64,000 nucleotides of DNA, from NCBI GenBank assembly GCA_963756185.1, contig CAVWMS010000002.1, positions 962,828-1,026,827 of the forward strand, given 5' to 3'. This DNA is from DATAXI01 sp963756185 (GTDB lineage Bacteria > Verrucomicrobiota > Verrucomicrobiia > Chthoniobacterales > Chthoniobacteraceae). The notes below the pieces were generated by a model. The model had not been told where the DNA came from. It searched no databases and saw only the letters and a program-made list of their open reading frames with translations. Both the position numbers and the translations under genes were made by a program. Shown in pieces: positions 8,352 to 17,905 of the stretch; the stretch's first letter is position 1, and each line of letters begins with the position of its first letter.

Positions 8352-9044
8352 TCAATTGCCGCCGAAGCGGTAATTCACCCCCGCTCGTACTTCGTTGATG
8401 TGTGAGACCTCCAAAGAAACGGCGGTAATATACAAGTATTCAAATTTCGCGCTGATGGCGGGGGTTATCCCGTATTCGATACCGGCACCAGCAGTTGCGC
8501 CGAGCCGGTGATCGGTGCCCGAACAGATGGCTGTCAGGAGCGCGGTGGTGCAGGCGACGCCGCCAATCGTTGAGACGTTCGTATTCGCGCCGAGGAGCGC
8601 CAAGCCCACGGTCGCATAAGGCAACCAATTGTCTATGGCGTATCCCAGGCGGAGTTTGCCCGTGCTGACATCGCTAATTTTGGTGTTCAGCGAGGTTAGA
8701 CAGCCAACAGCGCCGAGACAGCCGCCGGGAAGCGCCCCACCGATTGTGGGAATGACAGTCGCCGACCCAGTGATACTGGCCCAGTCGATATCGGCTTCAA
8801 TGCCCATGACGACATGGCCCGATTGAATCTGGCCACCGAACGTACCGCCAAACATCCCGCCGGAAAAAGGAACGCTGAATTGGTCAAACCGGTTGGTCAA
8901 CAGGTTGAATGCATCCTGATTGCCCCATCCGTAACCACCGTTCACGCCAATATAAAATCCCGTCCAGTTGTAGACGGGGATGACCACCGGAGGAGGCTGG
9001 TACGCTGGCGGCGGCATTGGCAGATCGGCGGCTTGTGCAGCCAC
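8352..9044 (-). CDS. Outer-membrane beta-barrel protein (Omp25/RopB type)
   Basis: The mature sequence shows the classic rhizobial barrel opening, VYNWTGFYIGVNGGYGWG, then alternating strands such as GKLRLGYAIDNWLPYATVG and AGAGIEYGITPAISAKFEYLYI. It ends NEVRAGVNYRFGGN, close to the usual terminal Phe signature. Such eight-stranded barrels are abundant structural porin-like proteins. The signal peptide appears damaged: the frame opens at GTG 9044 (VAAQAADLP), and the likely original start MTSIANG just upstream reaches a stop after eight codons. Export may therefore be lost unless another start is used. Confidence 0.75.
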   Translation of the reverse strand: MAAQAADLPMPPPAYQPPPVVIPVYNWTGFYIGVNGGYGWGNQDAFNLLTNRFDQFSVPFSGGMFGGTFGGQIQSGHVVMGIEADIDWASITGSATVIPTIGGALPGGCLGAVGCLTSLNTKISDVSTGKLRLGYAIDNWLPYATVGLALLGANTNVSTIGGVACTTALLTAICSGTDHRLGATAGAGIEYGITPAISAKFEYLYITAVSLEVSHINEVRAGVNYRFGGN

Positions 9045-9215
9045 GCAGGTCGCTATTGGCCATTCGCGATGCTTGTCATCTTCAAACTAGGTGGTGGCTG
9101 ATACTCTTAAGCGGAGCGTGAAACGGATTTGTAATTTTGCGTCGCACAGGCACTGCAACAAAATCGGGAAGACTTAACGGGGCAATTCTGTCCTTGGACG
9201 ACACGACGCTGGCGG

Positions 9216-11483
9216 TTAGTGGCTGGTGCGTTCTCCCGACTTGATGAGGGACGCTCCCCCGCGCGGCAGAACAATCCTGAATTCGGCAAAGTCGCCTGGC
9301 TTAGTGTCAACCTCTATGGACCCGCCATGTTGCTTGACGATGATGTCGTGACTGATGGATAGGCCCAGTCCGGTTCCTTCGCCGGCGGGCTTGGTTGTAA
9401 AGAACGGATTGAACATCTTCTCCTTCACCTCGGGCGGCATGCCGGTGCCGTTGTCGCGGATCCTGATCTCGACGCTGTCGCCGAGATTCTTAGTCGAGGC
9501 AGTTAGAATGGGCTCGTAGCTGCCTCCATTCGCTTCCGCCTTGCGCTGTGTCGTGGCGTAGAAGCTGTTTGAGATCAGGTTGAGCAGCACCCGCGTGAAC
9601 TCCTGCGGAAGCAGATTGACCTCGCCAGTGGCCGGGTCAAAGGAACGCTCCAGGGCGATATTGAAGTCTCCCTTCTCTGCGCGTGCCCCGTGATAGGCGA
9701 GATTGAGGCTTTCCTCCACGAGTGCGTTAAGATCGACAGACCGGTGCTCTCCTGAAATCTGGCGCGAATGCAGAAGCATATTCTTCACGATCGAGTCCGC
9801 ACGCTTGCCGTGCTGCACGATTTTGCCAAGGTTGCCCTGTAACATGTTGAGCAGATCATGAATTTCAGTGCGCTTCTCATCGTTGAACTCTTGGAATTTA
9901 ATGGCTTCCTGCAATTCAACGGCCAGCTCAATTGAGAGGCTTGAGAAATTATTGACGAAATTAAGCGGGTTTTTGATCTCGTGTGCGATGCCGGCGGTCA
10001 GTTGGCCAAGTGATGCGAGCTTCTTGGTCTGAACGAGACGATCTTGCGCATCCCGCAATTCTTCCAAAGAACTGGTAAGTTCGAGTGTGCGAGCCTCCAG
10101 GGATTCGTTCGCAAGTTGCAACGCCGACTTGGCGCGTTTTTGCTCGGTAATTTCCTCAGCAGCGACATTGATGCCGAGAATAGCGCCATCTTCAGCCTTT
10201 AGCGGATGCCAGTAGGTAATCCAAACGCGCTCTGCGTTACTCCCGTCCGGTCGTTGGCCATTGACCTCTACGCCCGTGATCGGCTCCCCGGTCGTCAAAA
10301 TCGCCTGGACGAGCAACTCAACCTGATCCGCAACCTGCGGGACGGTATTTCGCACTGACTTGCCGATATGATCGGCGATTGAAAGCCCGCAGATTTCCGT
10401 CAGGCGGCGGTTGATTTGCTGGTAGCGGCAATCGGGAGTGAGAAACGCAAGCCCGATCGGAGCGTTTTCGTACAGCAGCCGCAATTCCGTCAGCGCCTCG
10501 TGCAGCCGCGTGCCGCTCGCCGCGAGCTCAGTCTCGTGCAGACGTCGTTCGGCAAACAACGCAGCAAGTACGAATATGCAGAGCGACGAGGCCAAGATGC
10601 TTGCCTGAGCGCTCAGAATGCGCTCGGAGATCGGGAAGCTGGCGTCGCCGAAAAAGCCGATGCCGAATGTTGTCGTCAAAACGATTGTAAGGGCACCGAT
10701 GAAGGCAGCCGTCGCTGCAAAGACCGGATGGCAGCGGGCTGCCAGCCACAACAGCATTGGAAACAGGAGAGCAACCGGGACGACAGTCCCCCAAAGTCCC
10801 TGCGGCAGAAAAATGACGAACCCATTCAGGATGACTAGCGCCGCGAGTGCGGCGACGCCTTCCATATACCCGCGTCGCGATGGCGGCTGCCGTGCGGCCG
10901 AAGCGAACTCAATGATTAGCGGTGCAACCGTGATGATTCCAAGGGCATCGGAAGCGAACCAGTGCTGCCAAATAGTCAGAATCGGCGCATTCGAACTGTG
11001 AAAGTACAGGAACCCTGCAGTCCCGCCGATTCCCGAGACCGCGGTCGCGACGATAGCTGCCACCAGCATTCCAAGCACGTGGCTTAGCTTGTCGAGATTG
11101 AAACCCCGTCCGAAGTAACGCTCGATCAGCCACGCTGTCAGCAATGCCTCGCCCGCGTTGCACAGGCCGAAGACCACGGCGCTCAAAAGAGTCCGGTCGC
11201 CCATTAAATTGGCAACAATGGTCGCGACCATCGCGCCAGCGGCGACCGGCAAGCGCGCACGCGGTCCAAGCGCAATGAGGACACCGGCAGCAACGCCGGA
11301 AGCCGGCCAAAACACGGCCACGCCGTCGGGCTTGGTAATAAGTAGAAGGCTTAGCCGTGCCGCCAGGAAGTAAACGATGCCGACTGCGGCGGCCAGCCCG
11401 ATTGAACGAGCCCATTGCCGTGCCGAACCAGCGTCGGTGTACCGTCGGCTGTACCCGGCAATATCGGCCGCGAATGCTGACAT
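9216..11483 (-). CDS. MASE1-PAS sensor histidine kinase
   Basis: This membrane-bound sensor kinase has 755 residues from ATG 11483, which is preceded by a G-rich site. An N-terminal MASE1 domain (about residues 25-300) supplies eight or so membrane segments. A PAS domain follows near 325-450 (ENAPIGLAFLTPDC). A coiled linker leads to the HisKA box with phospho-acceptor His in GIAHEIKNPLNFVNNF. The ATPase domain shows the N box (LLNLISNSFYA), IRDNGTGMPPEV and GEGTGLGLSIS. There is no receiver domain and no adjacent response regulator, so it is an orphan. The frame can extend upstream to 11609, but that part looks non-coding. Confidence 0.85.
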   Translation of the reverse strand: MSAFAADIAGYSRRYTDAGSARQWARSIGLAAAVGIVYFLAARLSLLLITKPDGVAVFWPASGVAAGVLIALGPRARLPVAAGAMVATIVANLMGDRTLLSAVVFGLCNAGEALLTAWLIERYFGRGFNLDKLSHVLGMLVAAIVATAVSGIGGTAGFLYFHSSNAPILTIWQHWFASDALGIITVAPLIIEFASAARQPPSRRGYMEGVAALAALVILNGFVIFLPQGLWGTVVPVALLFPMLLWLAARCHPVFAATAAFIGALTIVLTTTFGIGFFGDASFPISERILSAQASILASSLCIFVLAALFAERRLHETELAASGTRLHEALTELRLLYENAPIGLAFLTPDCRYQQINRRLTEICGLSIADHIGKSVRNTVPQVADQVELLVQAILTTGEPITGVEVNGQRPDGSNAERVWITYWHPLKAEDGAILGINVAAEEITEQKRAKSALQLANESLEARTLELTSSLEELRDAQDRLVQTKKLASLGQLTAGIAHEIKNPLNFVNNFSSLSIELAVELQEAIKFQEFNDEKRTEIHDLLNMLQGNLGKIVQHGKRADSIVKNMLLHSRQISGEHRSVDLNALVEESLNLAYHGARAEKGDFNIALERSFDPATGEVNLLPQEFTRVLLNLISNSFYATTQRKAEANGGSYEPILTASTKNLGDSVEIRIRDNGTGMPPEVKEKMFNPFFTTKPAGEGTGLGLSISHDIIVKQHGGSIEVDTKPGDFAEFRIVLPRGGASLIKSGERTSH

Positions 11484-11931
11484 GGAATCGCCCCCGACCT
11501 TTCCCCAAACCGGAGCGTATTCAGAGTACCATGACGAAAAAAGGGCGGTGTTTGGAAGCACAGTCCGCCTACGTCTTATCCTGCCTTCTCGGAGGCCCGA
11601 AAGGCCCACCCGCTGAGTAGCGGCGATCGCAAACCGACTGCGCTTTTGCTTTCCACCCCTGGCGTGCTATTGCAACTCGAAGGTGATCTGGGGCGTCGAA
11701 AACACATGACAATAAACACTGCTCTTTTGCAGGCTAGGCGAACCTCATCAAGAGAGTGCAGAACCGCGAGCCCGTCTCAAAGACCTTGCCGCTTGGCTGC
11801 GCGCGTCCCCGACCGCGAACGAGCAACTAGCAATCGCTGGAGCATATCCCGTGTGTCTTATTTGAGCCGGTATCTTATGTTCGAAGGTAGTTTGGGCAAA
11901 ATGGTGATTACGGCTTTCAGTAAAGGTCGGG
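11484..11931. other. Intergenic, 450 bp
   Basis: No supported gene. The part close to 11932 may contain a degraded signal-peptide coding region for the HdeA/B-like gene that follows. Confidence 0.35.
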
Positions 11932-12225
11932 TTGCCGCGGAGCTTGCACAACGGAATCAGAGTAAGCATCGGCGCAACACCAAATAGTCAAGCTCAATAT
12001 GCCGTCAACATGTCATTGGTGACGTGCACACAATATCTTGCAATGCCGCCAGACCGGTCTCGCATTTTTTCTGCTTGGATGAGTGGGTGGTTTAATCAGA
12101 AAACCGGCTACACGTATGTCAATCTTGAAGCGTATGCACGGAATGTCGAAAATGTTAAAGCATGGTGTGCCACCAATCCGGGTGAGCTAGTAATGACTGG
12201 ACTGCAGCGTGCAACAGGACAATAG
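11932..12225 (+). CDS. HdeA/HdeB-like periplasmic protein, first of two
   Basis: The core reads SLVTCTQYLAMPPDRSRIFSAWMSGWFNQ, continues NLEAYARNVENVKAWCATN, and has the two cysteines and the SAWMSGW motif typical of HdeA/HdeB acid-stress chaperones and their alphaproteobacterial relatives. Those proteins bind unfolding periplasmic proteins at low pH; here the role is inferred. The N-terminal 25 residues do not make a good signal peptide. The frame opens at a TTG, so the true start may have been lost by a frameshift. The second copy begins nine bases after the stop. Confidence 0.6.
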   Translation: MPRSLHNGIRVSIGATPNSQAQYAVNMSLVTCTQYLAMPPDRSRIFSAWMSGWFNQKTGYTYVNLEAYARNVENVKAWCATNPGELVMTGLQRATGQ

Positions 12226-12234
12226 GTAGCTCCC

Positions 12235-12546
12235 GTGACAATACATCTGAAAGTACTAGCGTGCATTTCAATTGCGACCGCGGCTTTGATCGCGAGCGCA
12301 CAGGGTCCAATAAATGCTCAAACACTGATCGAGATGTCGAAACTCCAGTGCAAAGACTACCTGGGGGCGCCGGTCGATCGACGGGAATGGTTTGCCGCAT
12401 GGATGAGCGGTTACTACAATGCTGAGCGAAACATGCCCGTGGTTGATTTCGGAACATTCGCAAGCAACAAGAAGAAAGTTGAAAAGTATTGCAGGGGCCG
12501 CAAGGACGAAAATCTGATGAACGCAATTCGAAAAGTTGCCGCATAA
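12235..12546 (+). CDS. HdeA/HdeB-like periplasmic protein, second of two
   Basis: This 103-residue protein starts at GTG 12235 with an export signal (VLACISIATAALIASAQG). The mature domain has LQCKDYLGAPVDRREWFAAW, then MSGYYNAERNMPVVD and VEKYCRGR. The paired cysteines and the W-M-S-G-Y/W motif match the preceding gene. The two are likely a tandem duplication in one operon, with a nine-base gap. A chaperone role under acid stress is known for the family, and is an inference here. Confidence 0.7.
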   Translation: MTIHLKVLACISIATAALIASAQGPINAQTLIEMSKLQCKDYLGAPVDRREWFAAWMSGYYNAERNMPVVDFGTFASNKKKVEKYCRGRKDENLMNAIRKVAA

Positions 12547-12619
12547 ATACGTTCAATGACCTTCACCCAGCATCTGGATATAATCTAAAATTTCGTGCAT
12601 AAACTCAGGGAGGCAATCA

Positions 12620-12838
12620 ATGAGTTGTTTTTTCGTGGCGGCATTTGTTGGGGTGGCAATCGCCACAGCGGTTTCAACGTCCGCGTCAGCATACCACTGC
12701 CTGGCCAGCGCTCCTAACGGAGCATCGGGCACCGCCTTCGGCATCATACTTGAAAGGGCGCAGTCAATTTCACTGCGTCGGTGCATACACCGCGGCGGGG
12801 GAACTGGTTGCCAAATCGTATGGTGCCGGCCGTACTAG
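12620..12838 (+). CDS. Small secreted DUF4189-like protein
   Basis: The 72-residue product has a signal peptide (SCFFVAAFVGVAIATAVSTS, cleavage likely after ASA). A short cysteine-rich domain follows: YHCLASAPNGASGTAFG, then ERAQSISLRRC and GTGCQIVWCRP. The spacing of cysteines and the small glycine/alanine pattern resemble DUF4189 proteins, secreted and of unknown function. GGGAGG lies seven bases before ATG 12620. It follows the HdeA/B pair on the same strand. Confidence 0.6.
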   Translation: MSCFFVAAFVGVAIATAVSTSASAYHCLASAPNGASGTAFGIILERAQSISLRRCIHRGGGTGCQIVWCRPY

Positions 12839-13198
12839 ATTTTCTCTCGGTCATTCCGCCAGCGCCTGGAGCAACCGGGCCGGGGGCGCACCTAAAAACG
12901 CCTGGGCGCGTACTCACAAATCGCGATCGACGTTAGTCGGTGAATTCATAGCGCATGATTTGAAGCTCCCAGTTTGGGAGTTTGAATTACAGCCCTCTGG
13001 CTGATCTCAACGCGCCTTCTGCTTCTCACTGCCTCAGGTCCGCTTTTGGGGCCAAGCGGAAGTCGACCAGCAGCCAAAACCGGCTGGATCCGTCGCGAAT
13101 GACCCAAGTAAGACATCGGCCAGCCAATCGACCCTAGTGCTAAGGCGATCGTCCGCGTGCTAGTCTCATACCCTGTCTTGGCGCCCCTGGGGGAGGCA
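12839..13198. other. Intergenic with a dispersed repeat upstream of an ABC gene
   Basis: No gene is supported. The stretch about 13045-13130 contains GCGGAAGTCG, GCGAATGACC and GGCCAGCCAAT. Related words occur upstream of the second ABC_sub_bind gene (22115-22175) and before the IS1182-like remnant (37965-38030). This looks like a short dispersed repeat. Confidence 0.4.
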
Positions 13199-14185
13199 AT
13201 GAGATGGCGCGAGTTCATCACATTGGTGAGTGGCGCGACGGTGTGGCCTCTTACCGCACGCGCGCAGCAGCCTGAGCGGATTTGCCGGATCGGCGTGCTC
13301 ATGCTGTACCCCGAGAACGATCCGCAGGGACAGGTTCGAGCCAAGGCATTTCAACGCGAGTTCGAGAAGCTCGGCTGGAATGTCGGTGGGAATCTTCAAA
13401 TCAATTATCACTGGGGGACCGGCGACGCCGATTGGGTGCGATCCGCCGCCGCACAGCTGCTCAGCGAAAAGCCGGATGTGATGCTTGCCAACGGCGATGC
13501 TTCAGTAACAGCGGCGCAGCAATTGACTCGAACCGTTCCCCTCAATTTCATTGGCGGTGGCGATCCGGTCGCGGACGGCTGGGTGCAGAGTCTTGCTCAT
13601 CCCGGTGGCAACCTGACAGGCTTCGCGGTCATGGAGCCGAGCCTGGGGGCAAAATTGCTCGGCCTGCTCAAGCAGGTCGCGCCGCGCGTCACCCGCGTCG
13701 CCATCTTAATGAACCCCGACAACGCCTCACACCGACGTATTCTCGCGTCGTTAGTCGCTGCGGCTCCGGGGTTTGCCGTCGAAGTTGCTGCGACACAGGT
13801 GCGTCAACTCGACGAGATCGAACTGGCGATGACCCAGTGGGAGCGACAATCGGACTACGGGCTGATCGTACCCTCCGATCCTTCGACCAACTCCCAGCGC
13901 AAGTTCTTCGTCGAGCTAGCACAGCGCCATCGAATGCCAGCAATCTTTGCATTGCGTGCCGCTGCTGCCGACGGTGGCCTGATGTCATACGGCGTCGACA
14001 TCCCCGATCTGTTTCGCCAGGCGGCGATCTATGCTGATCGCATTATCAGGGGCGAGAAGCCGGCGGACCTGCCGGTGCAATTTCCCACCAAGTTCGAATT
14101 GGTAATCAACCTCAAGACCGCGAAGGTGCTCGGCCTGGATGTGCCGACATCCCTGCTCGCCACCGCCGACGAGGTGATCGAGTGA
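13199..14185 (+). CDS. ABC_sub_bind family substrate-binding protein
   Basis: This is a periplasmic binding protein of the ABC_sub_bind (TrpX-like) family, greatly expanded in Bradyrhizobium. The start MRWREFITLVSGATVWPLTA is a typical leader, with GGGGGAGG upstream of ATG 13199. Conserved parts include GRIGVLM-type strand 1 (CRIGVLMLYP), ADWVRSAAAQLL, DPVADGWVQSLAHPGGNLTG, and the C-terminal MSYGVDIPDLFRQAA, PADLPVQFPTKFELVINLKT and LLATADEVIE. Length (328 residues) is normal. No permease or ATPase gene is adjacent, so its ligand and transporter are unknown. Confidence 0.85.
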   Translation: MRWREFITLVSGATVWPLTARAQQPERICRIGVLMLYPENDPQGQVRAKAFQREFEKLGWNVGGNLQINYHWGTGDADWVRSAAAQLLSEKPDVMLANGDASVTAAQQLTRTVPLNFIGGGDPVADGWVQSLAHPGGNLTGFAVMEPSLGAKLLGLLKQVAPRVTRVAILMNPDNASHRRILASLVAAAPGFAVEVAATQVRQLDEIELAMTQWERQSDYGLIVPSDPSTNSQRKFFVELAQRHRMPAIFALRAAAADGGLMSYGVDIPDLFRQAAIYADRIIRGEKPADLPVQFPTKFELVINLKTAKVLGLDVPTSLLATADEVIE

Positions 14186-14228
14186 GATTTCCGCCAGTTC
14201 CGGTCTTGGCCCGAAACAGACCTTTCGC

Positions 14229-14654
14229 CTACTCAGCGATCTGCTCGCCCGACCCTCCGAAGTCCGCCGGAAAATCTTTAAACTTCGGCAGGCCGTCCCG
14301 CATCGGCAGGACGGTCTCAGCATAGTTGACGTGAACACCTGGGCTGAACTTGAGCGTAGGAAGGGTGGCCGCAAACACGTCTACCAAACCGAGCGGAGGG
14401 TGATTGGTCATCAGATGGCCTCCGCATTTTTTGCAGAATTGGCGCTGACTTACTGGCGTCTTTTGAAACATGCCAACATGCTCTGCCCCGGCGGTAATCC
14501 GCACCGCATCAGGTTTCCAAAGCGTGAAAGCGTTGACTGGCCCGCCCGACCAAGAACGGCATGATCGGCAGTGACAGTAGCCCATATCTACCGGCTCGCC
14601 GGAAACTTCGATCTTAACGGCACTGCAAAAGCATTCCCCATTATGTGTTGCCAT
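14229..14654 (-). CDS. GFA (CENP-V/GFA) family zinc protein
   Basis: The 141-residue protein has the GFA-type zinc-binding layout: GECFCSAVKIEVSG with C-x-C, then GYCHCRSCRSWSGGP with C-x-C-x-x-C, and QFCKKCGGHLM with C-x-x-C. GFA proteins were named after glutathione-dependent formaldehyde-activating enzyme; most members have no tested function. Length is normal and all cysteines are present. It converges with the ABC_sub_bind gene, with 43 bases between the stops. Confidence 0.85.
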   Translation of the reverse strand: MATHNGECFCSAVKIEVSGEPVDMGYCHCRSCRSWSGGPVNAFTLWKPDAVRITAGAEHVGMFQKTPVSQRQFCKKCGGHLMTNHPPLGLVDVFAATLPTLKFSPGVHVNYAETVLPMRDGLPKFKDFPADFGGSGEQIAE

Positions 14655-14930
14655 CGCCGTCTCCTCACGTGTTGCTAGCCGAAGCTATGGTAAGTCCTTA
14701 CCCATTTCCAGCCAGCTAAAAACACCTGGATGTTTAATACCCACGATGTCCGGAACTGGCCCAGCTTGTGTGAAAACGCAAAAATTTGGAAGAAGGCCCG
14801 AAGCCGACGTGCAACAAGCGCCTGAAAATGTCTGCTTGCTGGGTAAGAGCAGACATCAAAGCAAGAGGGCGTCACTTCAGCTTTTGACCCGAACCCGTGG
14901 CCCTCAGTCCCTTAATTCAAAGCACCTTCT

Positions 14931-15135
14931 TCAGAATGCGGCGTGGAAGCGGCCGGAGAAGACATTCACCGGCCCGCGATCGGCGTTGTAGGCGGGATTG
15001 GCAATAAACTGATAATCGAACGAAACGCGCGTCGAGACCGGTTCGACTGGTAGTCCACGTGGTGGCCGAACGCCGATGCGGCAGGAAGGCGCCAAGCTTT
15101 TTCCAACAGGGTCTGCTCTGAATGACAGACCTTTC
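14931..15135 (-). pseudogene. Porin-like outer-membrane barrel, C-terminal tail
   Basis: One minus-strand frame reads EQTLLEKAWRLPAA; another continues VSFDYQFIANPAYNADRGP and NVFSGRFHAAF, followed by a stop. The terminal Phe and the D-Y-Q-F-x-x-N-P-x-Y-N-x-D-R-G-P motif match the last strands of carbohydrate-porin-type barrels in Bradyrhizobium. Only about 65 codons remain, with one frameshift near 15050. It is fused on the same strand to the SAM-cyclase fragment that ends at 15138. Confidence 0.55.
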
Positions 15136-15137
15136 GA

Positions 15138-15674
15138 TTACCTCCTGCGGCACCGTAGGCGGGAGGAGGAATAGCCAGCGACCAACTCCAGCCCCGCCCG
15201 CACGGCTCGCTCTGCGTCGTCCTCGTGCGCATGGGGGTAGCCGAAGTAGATGAGAACGCCGTCGCCCATGAACTTTGCGACGAAGCCGCCGAAGCGACCC
15301 ACGGTCTCGGCGACGCACTTCTGATAGGCCGAAATGACCTCGCGAAGGTCTTCAGGGTCCATGCGGGCCGACAGCGCCGTTGAGCCGACCAAGTCGGAGA
15401 ACATCACCGTCACTTGGCGGCGCTCGGCGCGGTCTTCGGGGGCCGCGCTCGGTGGGGCCGATGTAGTTGCATCGGTGGGCAGCGCGGAATTTTTATTAGA
15501 ATGCAGAGCGCCGATGGCCTTTAATATCTTGAGGCGAGCACCAAGCGGAAAGCCCAGCTCGCGGAGATGATCCTCCGTAAGGTCGGGCAGAACGCTCTCA
15601 TCAACCTCATTCTCGCGAAGTACCGCCTCGTATTGTTCGAGGCCCAGGCTCCGCAGCCAGCTTGCCACGTCCAT
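15138..15674 (-). pseudogene. SAM-domain adenylate/guanylate cyclase, N-terminal fragment
   Basis: The first 178 residues contain a SAM domain (WLRSLGLEQYEAVLRENEVD) and the first half of a class III cyclase domain: EDRAERRQVTVMFSDLVGST with the first metal Asp, and FMGDGVLIYFGYP with the second. It is very close to residues 1-170 of the intact gene at 31108-34491. The match ends after AGLELVAG, so the transition-state Asn/Arg motif, AAA and TPR parts are missing. It joins a porin tail. It is inactive as a cyclase on its own. Confidence 0.8.
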
Positions 15675-15959
15675 GATACAGCCGCCCTTGCTCAGGTTCC
15701 CACATGATCAGCCAGCGTCGGGGGTCTTGTCTACGGGAGGTTGTGGGACTGAGTGCGCACCTCTGGCCGCTGTAAGCCGCCCTGCTGCATCGCGAGAAAT
15801 CTACAGCCTGCGCGTATTAGCCTCTTGCCTGTTCCGGGCGCCACCGCCTGCGCACGCCCTCACGCTTTGGCGCTTGTACGCTTTGACACTGCCTCGTGCC
15901 AGCGGGTCAAATGAGCCATACTAGGAGCTATGTGTATGTCTGCGAAACGGCCGCCCTAT
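15675..15959. other. Intergenic between two remnants
   Basis: No gene supported. It separates the cyclase fragment from the kinase fragment, both of which are incomplete. Confidence 0.35.
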
Positions 15960-16327
15960 GAGGGCGCCAAAGGCGGCGGGAGTCCTGTCACCTTAACTGG
16001 ACCCGATGTCCCTATTTCGGCGGCTTTGGCAACCGACCTCGCATTGGTCCTACATGAATTTGCTACCAACTCGGCCAAGTACGGCGCGTTATCGAGTTTG
16101 GAGGTCACGTTGACATTTCCTGTTCTGAGGCAAACGAAGTGTTCTCACTAGTTTGGTCTGAACGGGGCGGCCCGCGCATTGACGCCCAGCCCGTCAGTGA
16201 AGGATTTGGTAGTCAGCTTGCTCGCGCGATGATAGTCCGCCGCCTTGGCGGCGAACTTTCACACCAATGGAATTCTGACGGTCTAGTAATTCGGCTGTCG
16301 GCGTCCCGACGCCGTTTCGCCAACTAA
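15960..16327 (+). pseudogene. HWE-type histidine kinase, ATPase-domain fragment
   Basis: The first frame reads GPDVPISAALATDLALVLH followed by EFATNSAKYGAL, the N box of HWE/HisKA_2 kinases. It shifts near 16103, where GAGGT should be GAGGGT, and continues in the next frame as HVDISCSEANEVFSLVWSE, then SEGFGSQLARAMIVRRLGGE and a stop. This is the C-terminal ATPase half only. The phospho-acceptor region and all sensory parts are missing, and one base is lost. Confidence 0.65.
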
Positions 16328-16561
16328 GAACGCCCGCGAGGTAGATTTCGCGCCGAGCCTTTTCCGTCGGGCGGCGGTTCAAACATCACCCGCAGTCAGC
16401 GGTCCAATGTCAAAACCCATATCGGATTTACCGGACCTCACCACCGTGGCTGACTTCCGTTGTTGGCCCAACGCTGACGTCACGCGATGTCCGCTATTAC
16501 CGACTTCCGCCTTGACCCTGAGCAGACCTGCGCTGGTCACTCCCTCGCAGGGTGAGTAACC
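16328..16561. other. Short intergenic stretch
   Basis: No gene seen. It contains TTGTTGGCCCAACGCTGACG and CCGACTTCCGCCTTGACCC, related to the dispersed repeat words found near 13.1, 17.8 and 22.1 kb. Confidence 0.35.
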
Positions 16562-17635
16562 TCAGCCTAATCGAGAGGAAAGGGCCGTGATCTCGCCGCT
16601 AGCACTGGTTGCTGATACAGCGGCGGTAAGCGCGTAGAGCTCGATGTCGTTTTCCTTGCCGCGCAAACGTAGCCGGCCGATCGAGCGCTTTGCGATGCCG
16701 GGAGGCAAAGCAGCCAAGCGATTTACCAGCGCCGCCGAGGCAAGCACGCGCTGGCCAGTGTCGCGGCAGGCCTGCTGCAGGCGTGACGCTGTATTCATGG
16801 TGTCGCCGAGGAACGCGATCTCCATTTTAATGGTGCCGAGTTCACCGATGGCCACTGGTCCGCAATGCAGAGCGGCGCGGAAATTGGCCCGGACGCCAAA
16901 GTCGCGAATGTAGGCTTTAGCGCGCTCGTCTAACTGCTCCAAGGCGTCGAAGCAGGCGTGGACACAGTGCCCGTCCCGAAGGCCAGCCGCAAGTGGCCAA
17001 GTGACGATGATCTCGTCGCCGACATATTTGTGAATCGCGCCGCGCTGCGCCACGATCGATTCCGTGACATCGGCGACAAACCGGTTGAGAAAATCGAGGA
17101 AGCCGGCCTCCCCAAGACGCTCGGCAATGACGGTCGATGATTTCATGTCGATGAAAAGCAGCACGCGATCCTCGACGCGGGGCCGCCGATAGCGGCCGGC
17201 GACGAAATTGAACAGTACGCCTTGGCCGAGCAGATCGTTCACGCCAATGAGCAGGTTAAAGCCGAGGCTAAGGACGAGCGAGAAGACGACGCCGCCGCGT
17301 TCGATCAGGGGCCTCTCGGCGGATTCCCGCAGGAGCCACGCACTAACGGTGAGACCCATGAGGATCACGGCAACATAGCCTAACGAACGCAACATGAGAT
17401 ACAGGAGGAACGGCATCCGGCGGGCTAGAGCGCTACGCGTTCGGCTAAAGACGGCGAACTCGAGCAGAAGGATCGTGCAGGAGATCACAATAGCGGTGAC
17501 GGCGCCCTGGACGTATCCCCAGACACTGCCGTTTTGCGCTTGGAAATGACCGAAAACGGCGCCGAGCGTGATGCTGACGGGCAGCACCCACCCGGCGATC
17601 CTGACAAATTCGCGTTGGCGCGCCATAAGCTGCAT
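16562..17635 (-). CDS. Membrane-anchored class III nucleotidyl cyclase
   Basis: This 357-residue protein has four predicted membrane segments in the first 160 residues (for example WVLPVSITLGAVFGHF and AVTAIVISCTILLLEFAVF) and a cytosolic cyclase domain behind them. Motifs: VLLFIDMKSSTVIAE with the first metal Asp, HKYVGDEIIVTWP with the second, and FLGDTMNTASRLQ with the catalytic Asn and Arg. It probably makes cAMP from ATP, but the substrate-specifying residues were not resolved. The gene is intact and stands alone between a kinase remnant and an insertion sequence. Confidence 0.8.
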   Translation of the reverse strand: MQLMARQREFVRIAGWVLPVSITLGAVFGHFQAQNGSVWGYVQGAVTAIVISCTILLLEFAVFSRTRSALARRMPFLLYLMLRSLGYVAVILMGLTVSAWLLRESAERPLIERGGVVFSLVLSLGFNLLIGVNDLLGQGVLFNFVAGRYRRPRVEDRVLLFIDMKSSTVIAERLGEAGFLDFLNRFVADVTESIVAQRGAIHKYVGDEIIVTWPLAAGLRDGHCVHACFDALEQLDERAKAYIRDFGVRANFRAALHCGPVAIGELGTIKMEIAFLGDTMNTASRLQQACRDTGQRVLASAALVNRLAALPPGIAKRSIGRLRLRGKENDIELYALTAAVSATSASGEITALSSRLG

Positions 17636-17900
17636 CGATCCTTGCCTCGACGAAAAGTGCTTGGTGACCGCGATCAGCTAAGCCCAAATATCGCCCGCCG
17701 CGATAGTTTGTGCTAACGCCATACCAGCTATAAATTCCGCCTTGCGATGTTGATCGCCATCGGACCCTCCCATGGGTCACGTGGACAGTAGCACGCGTCA
17801 AGCCGGGGGTGTTTGATCTGCGTCCGCCGACAGGCCGATGGGATGTCTGAGGTTGGCCCGTTGCGACCAATCGCGGCGCCGCAAAACTTTGGTCGCTAAT
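17636..17900. other. Intergenic upstream of the cyclase
   Basis: No gene. GGTTGGCCCGTTGCGACCAA near 17851 recurs almost unchanged near 22053 (GTTGGCCCATTGCGACCAA). Confidence 0.4.
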
Positions 17901-17905
17901 GGAGG

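Noticed and set aside
10416..10838. Plus-strand frames opposite the MASE1 kinase
   Set aside because: They are antisense to the conserved kinase reading frame and have no features of their own.
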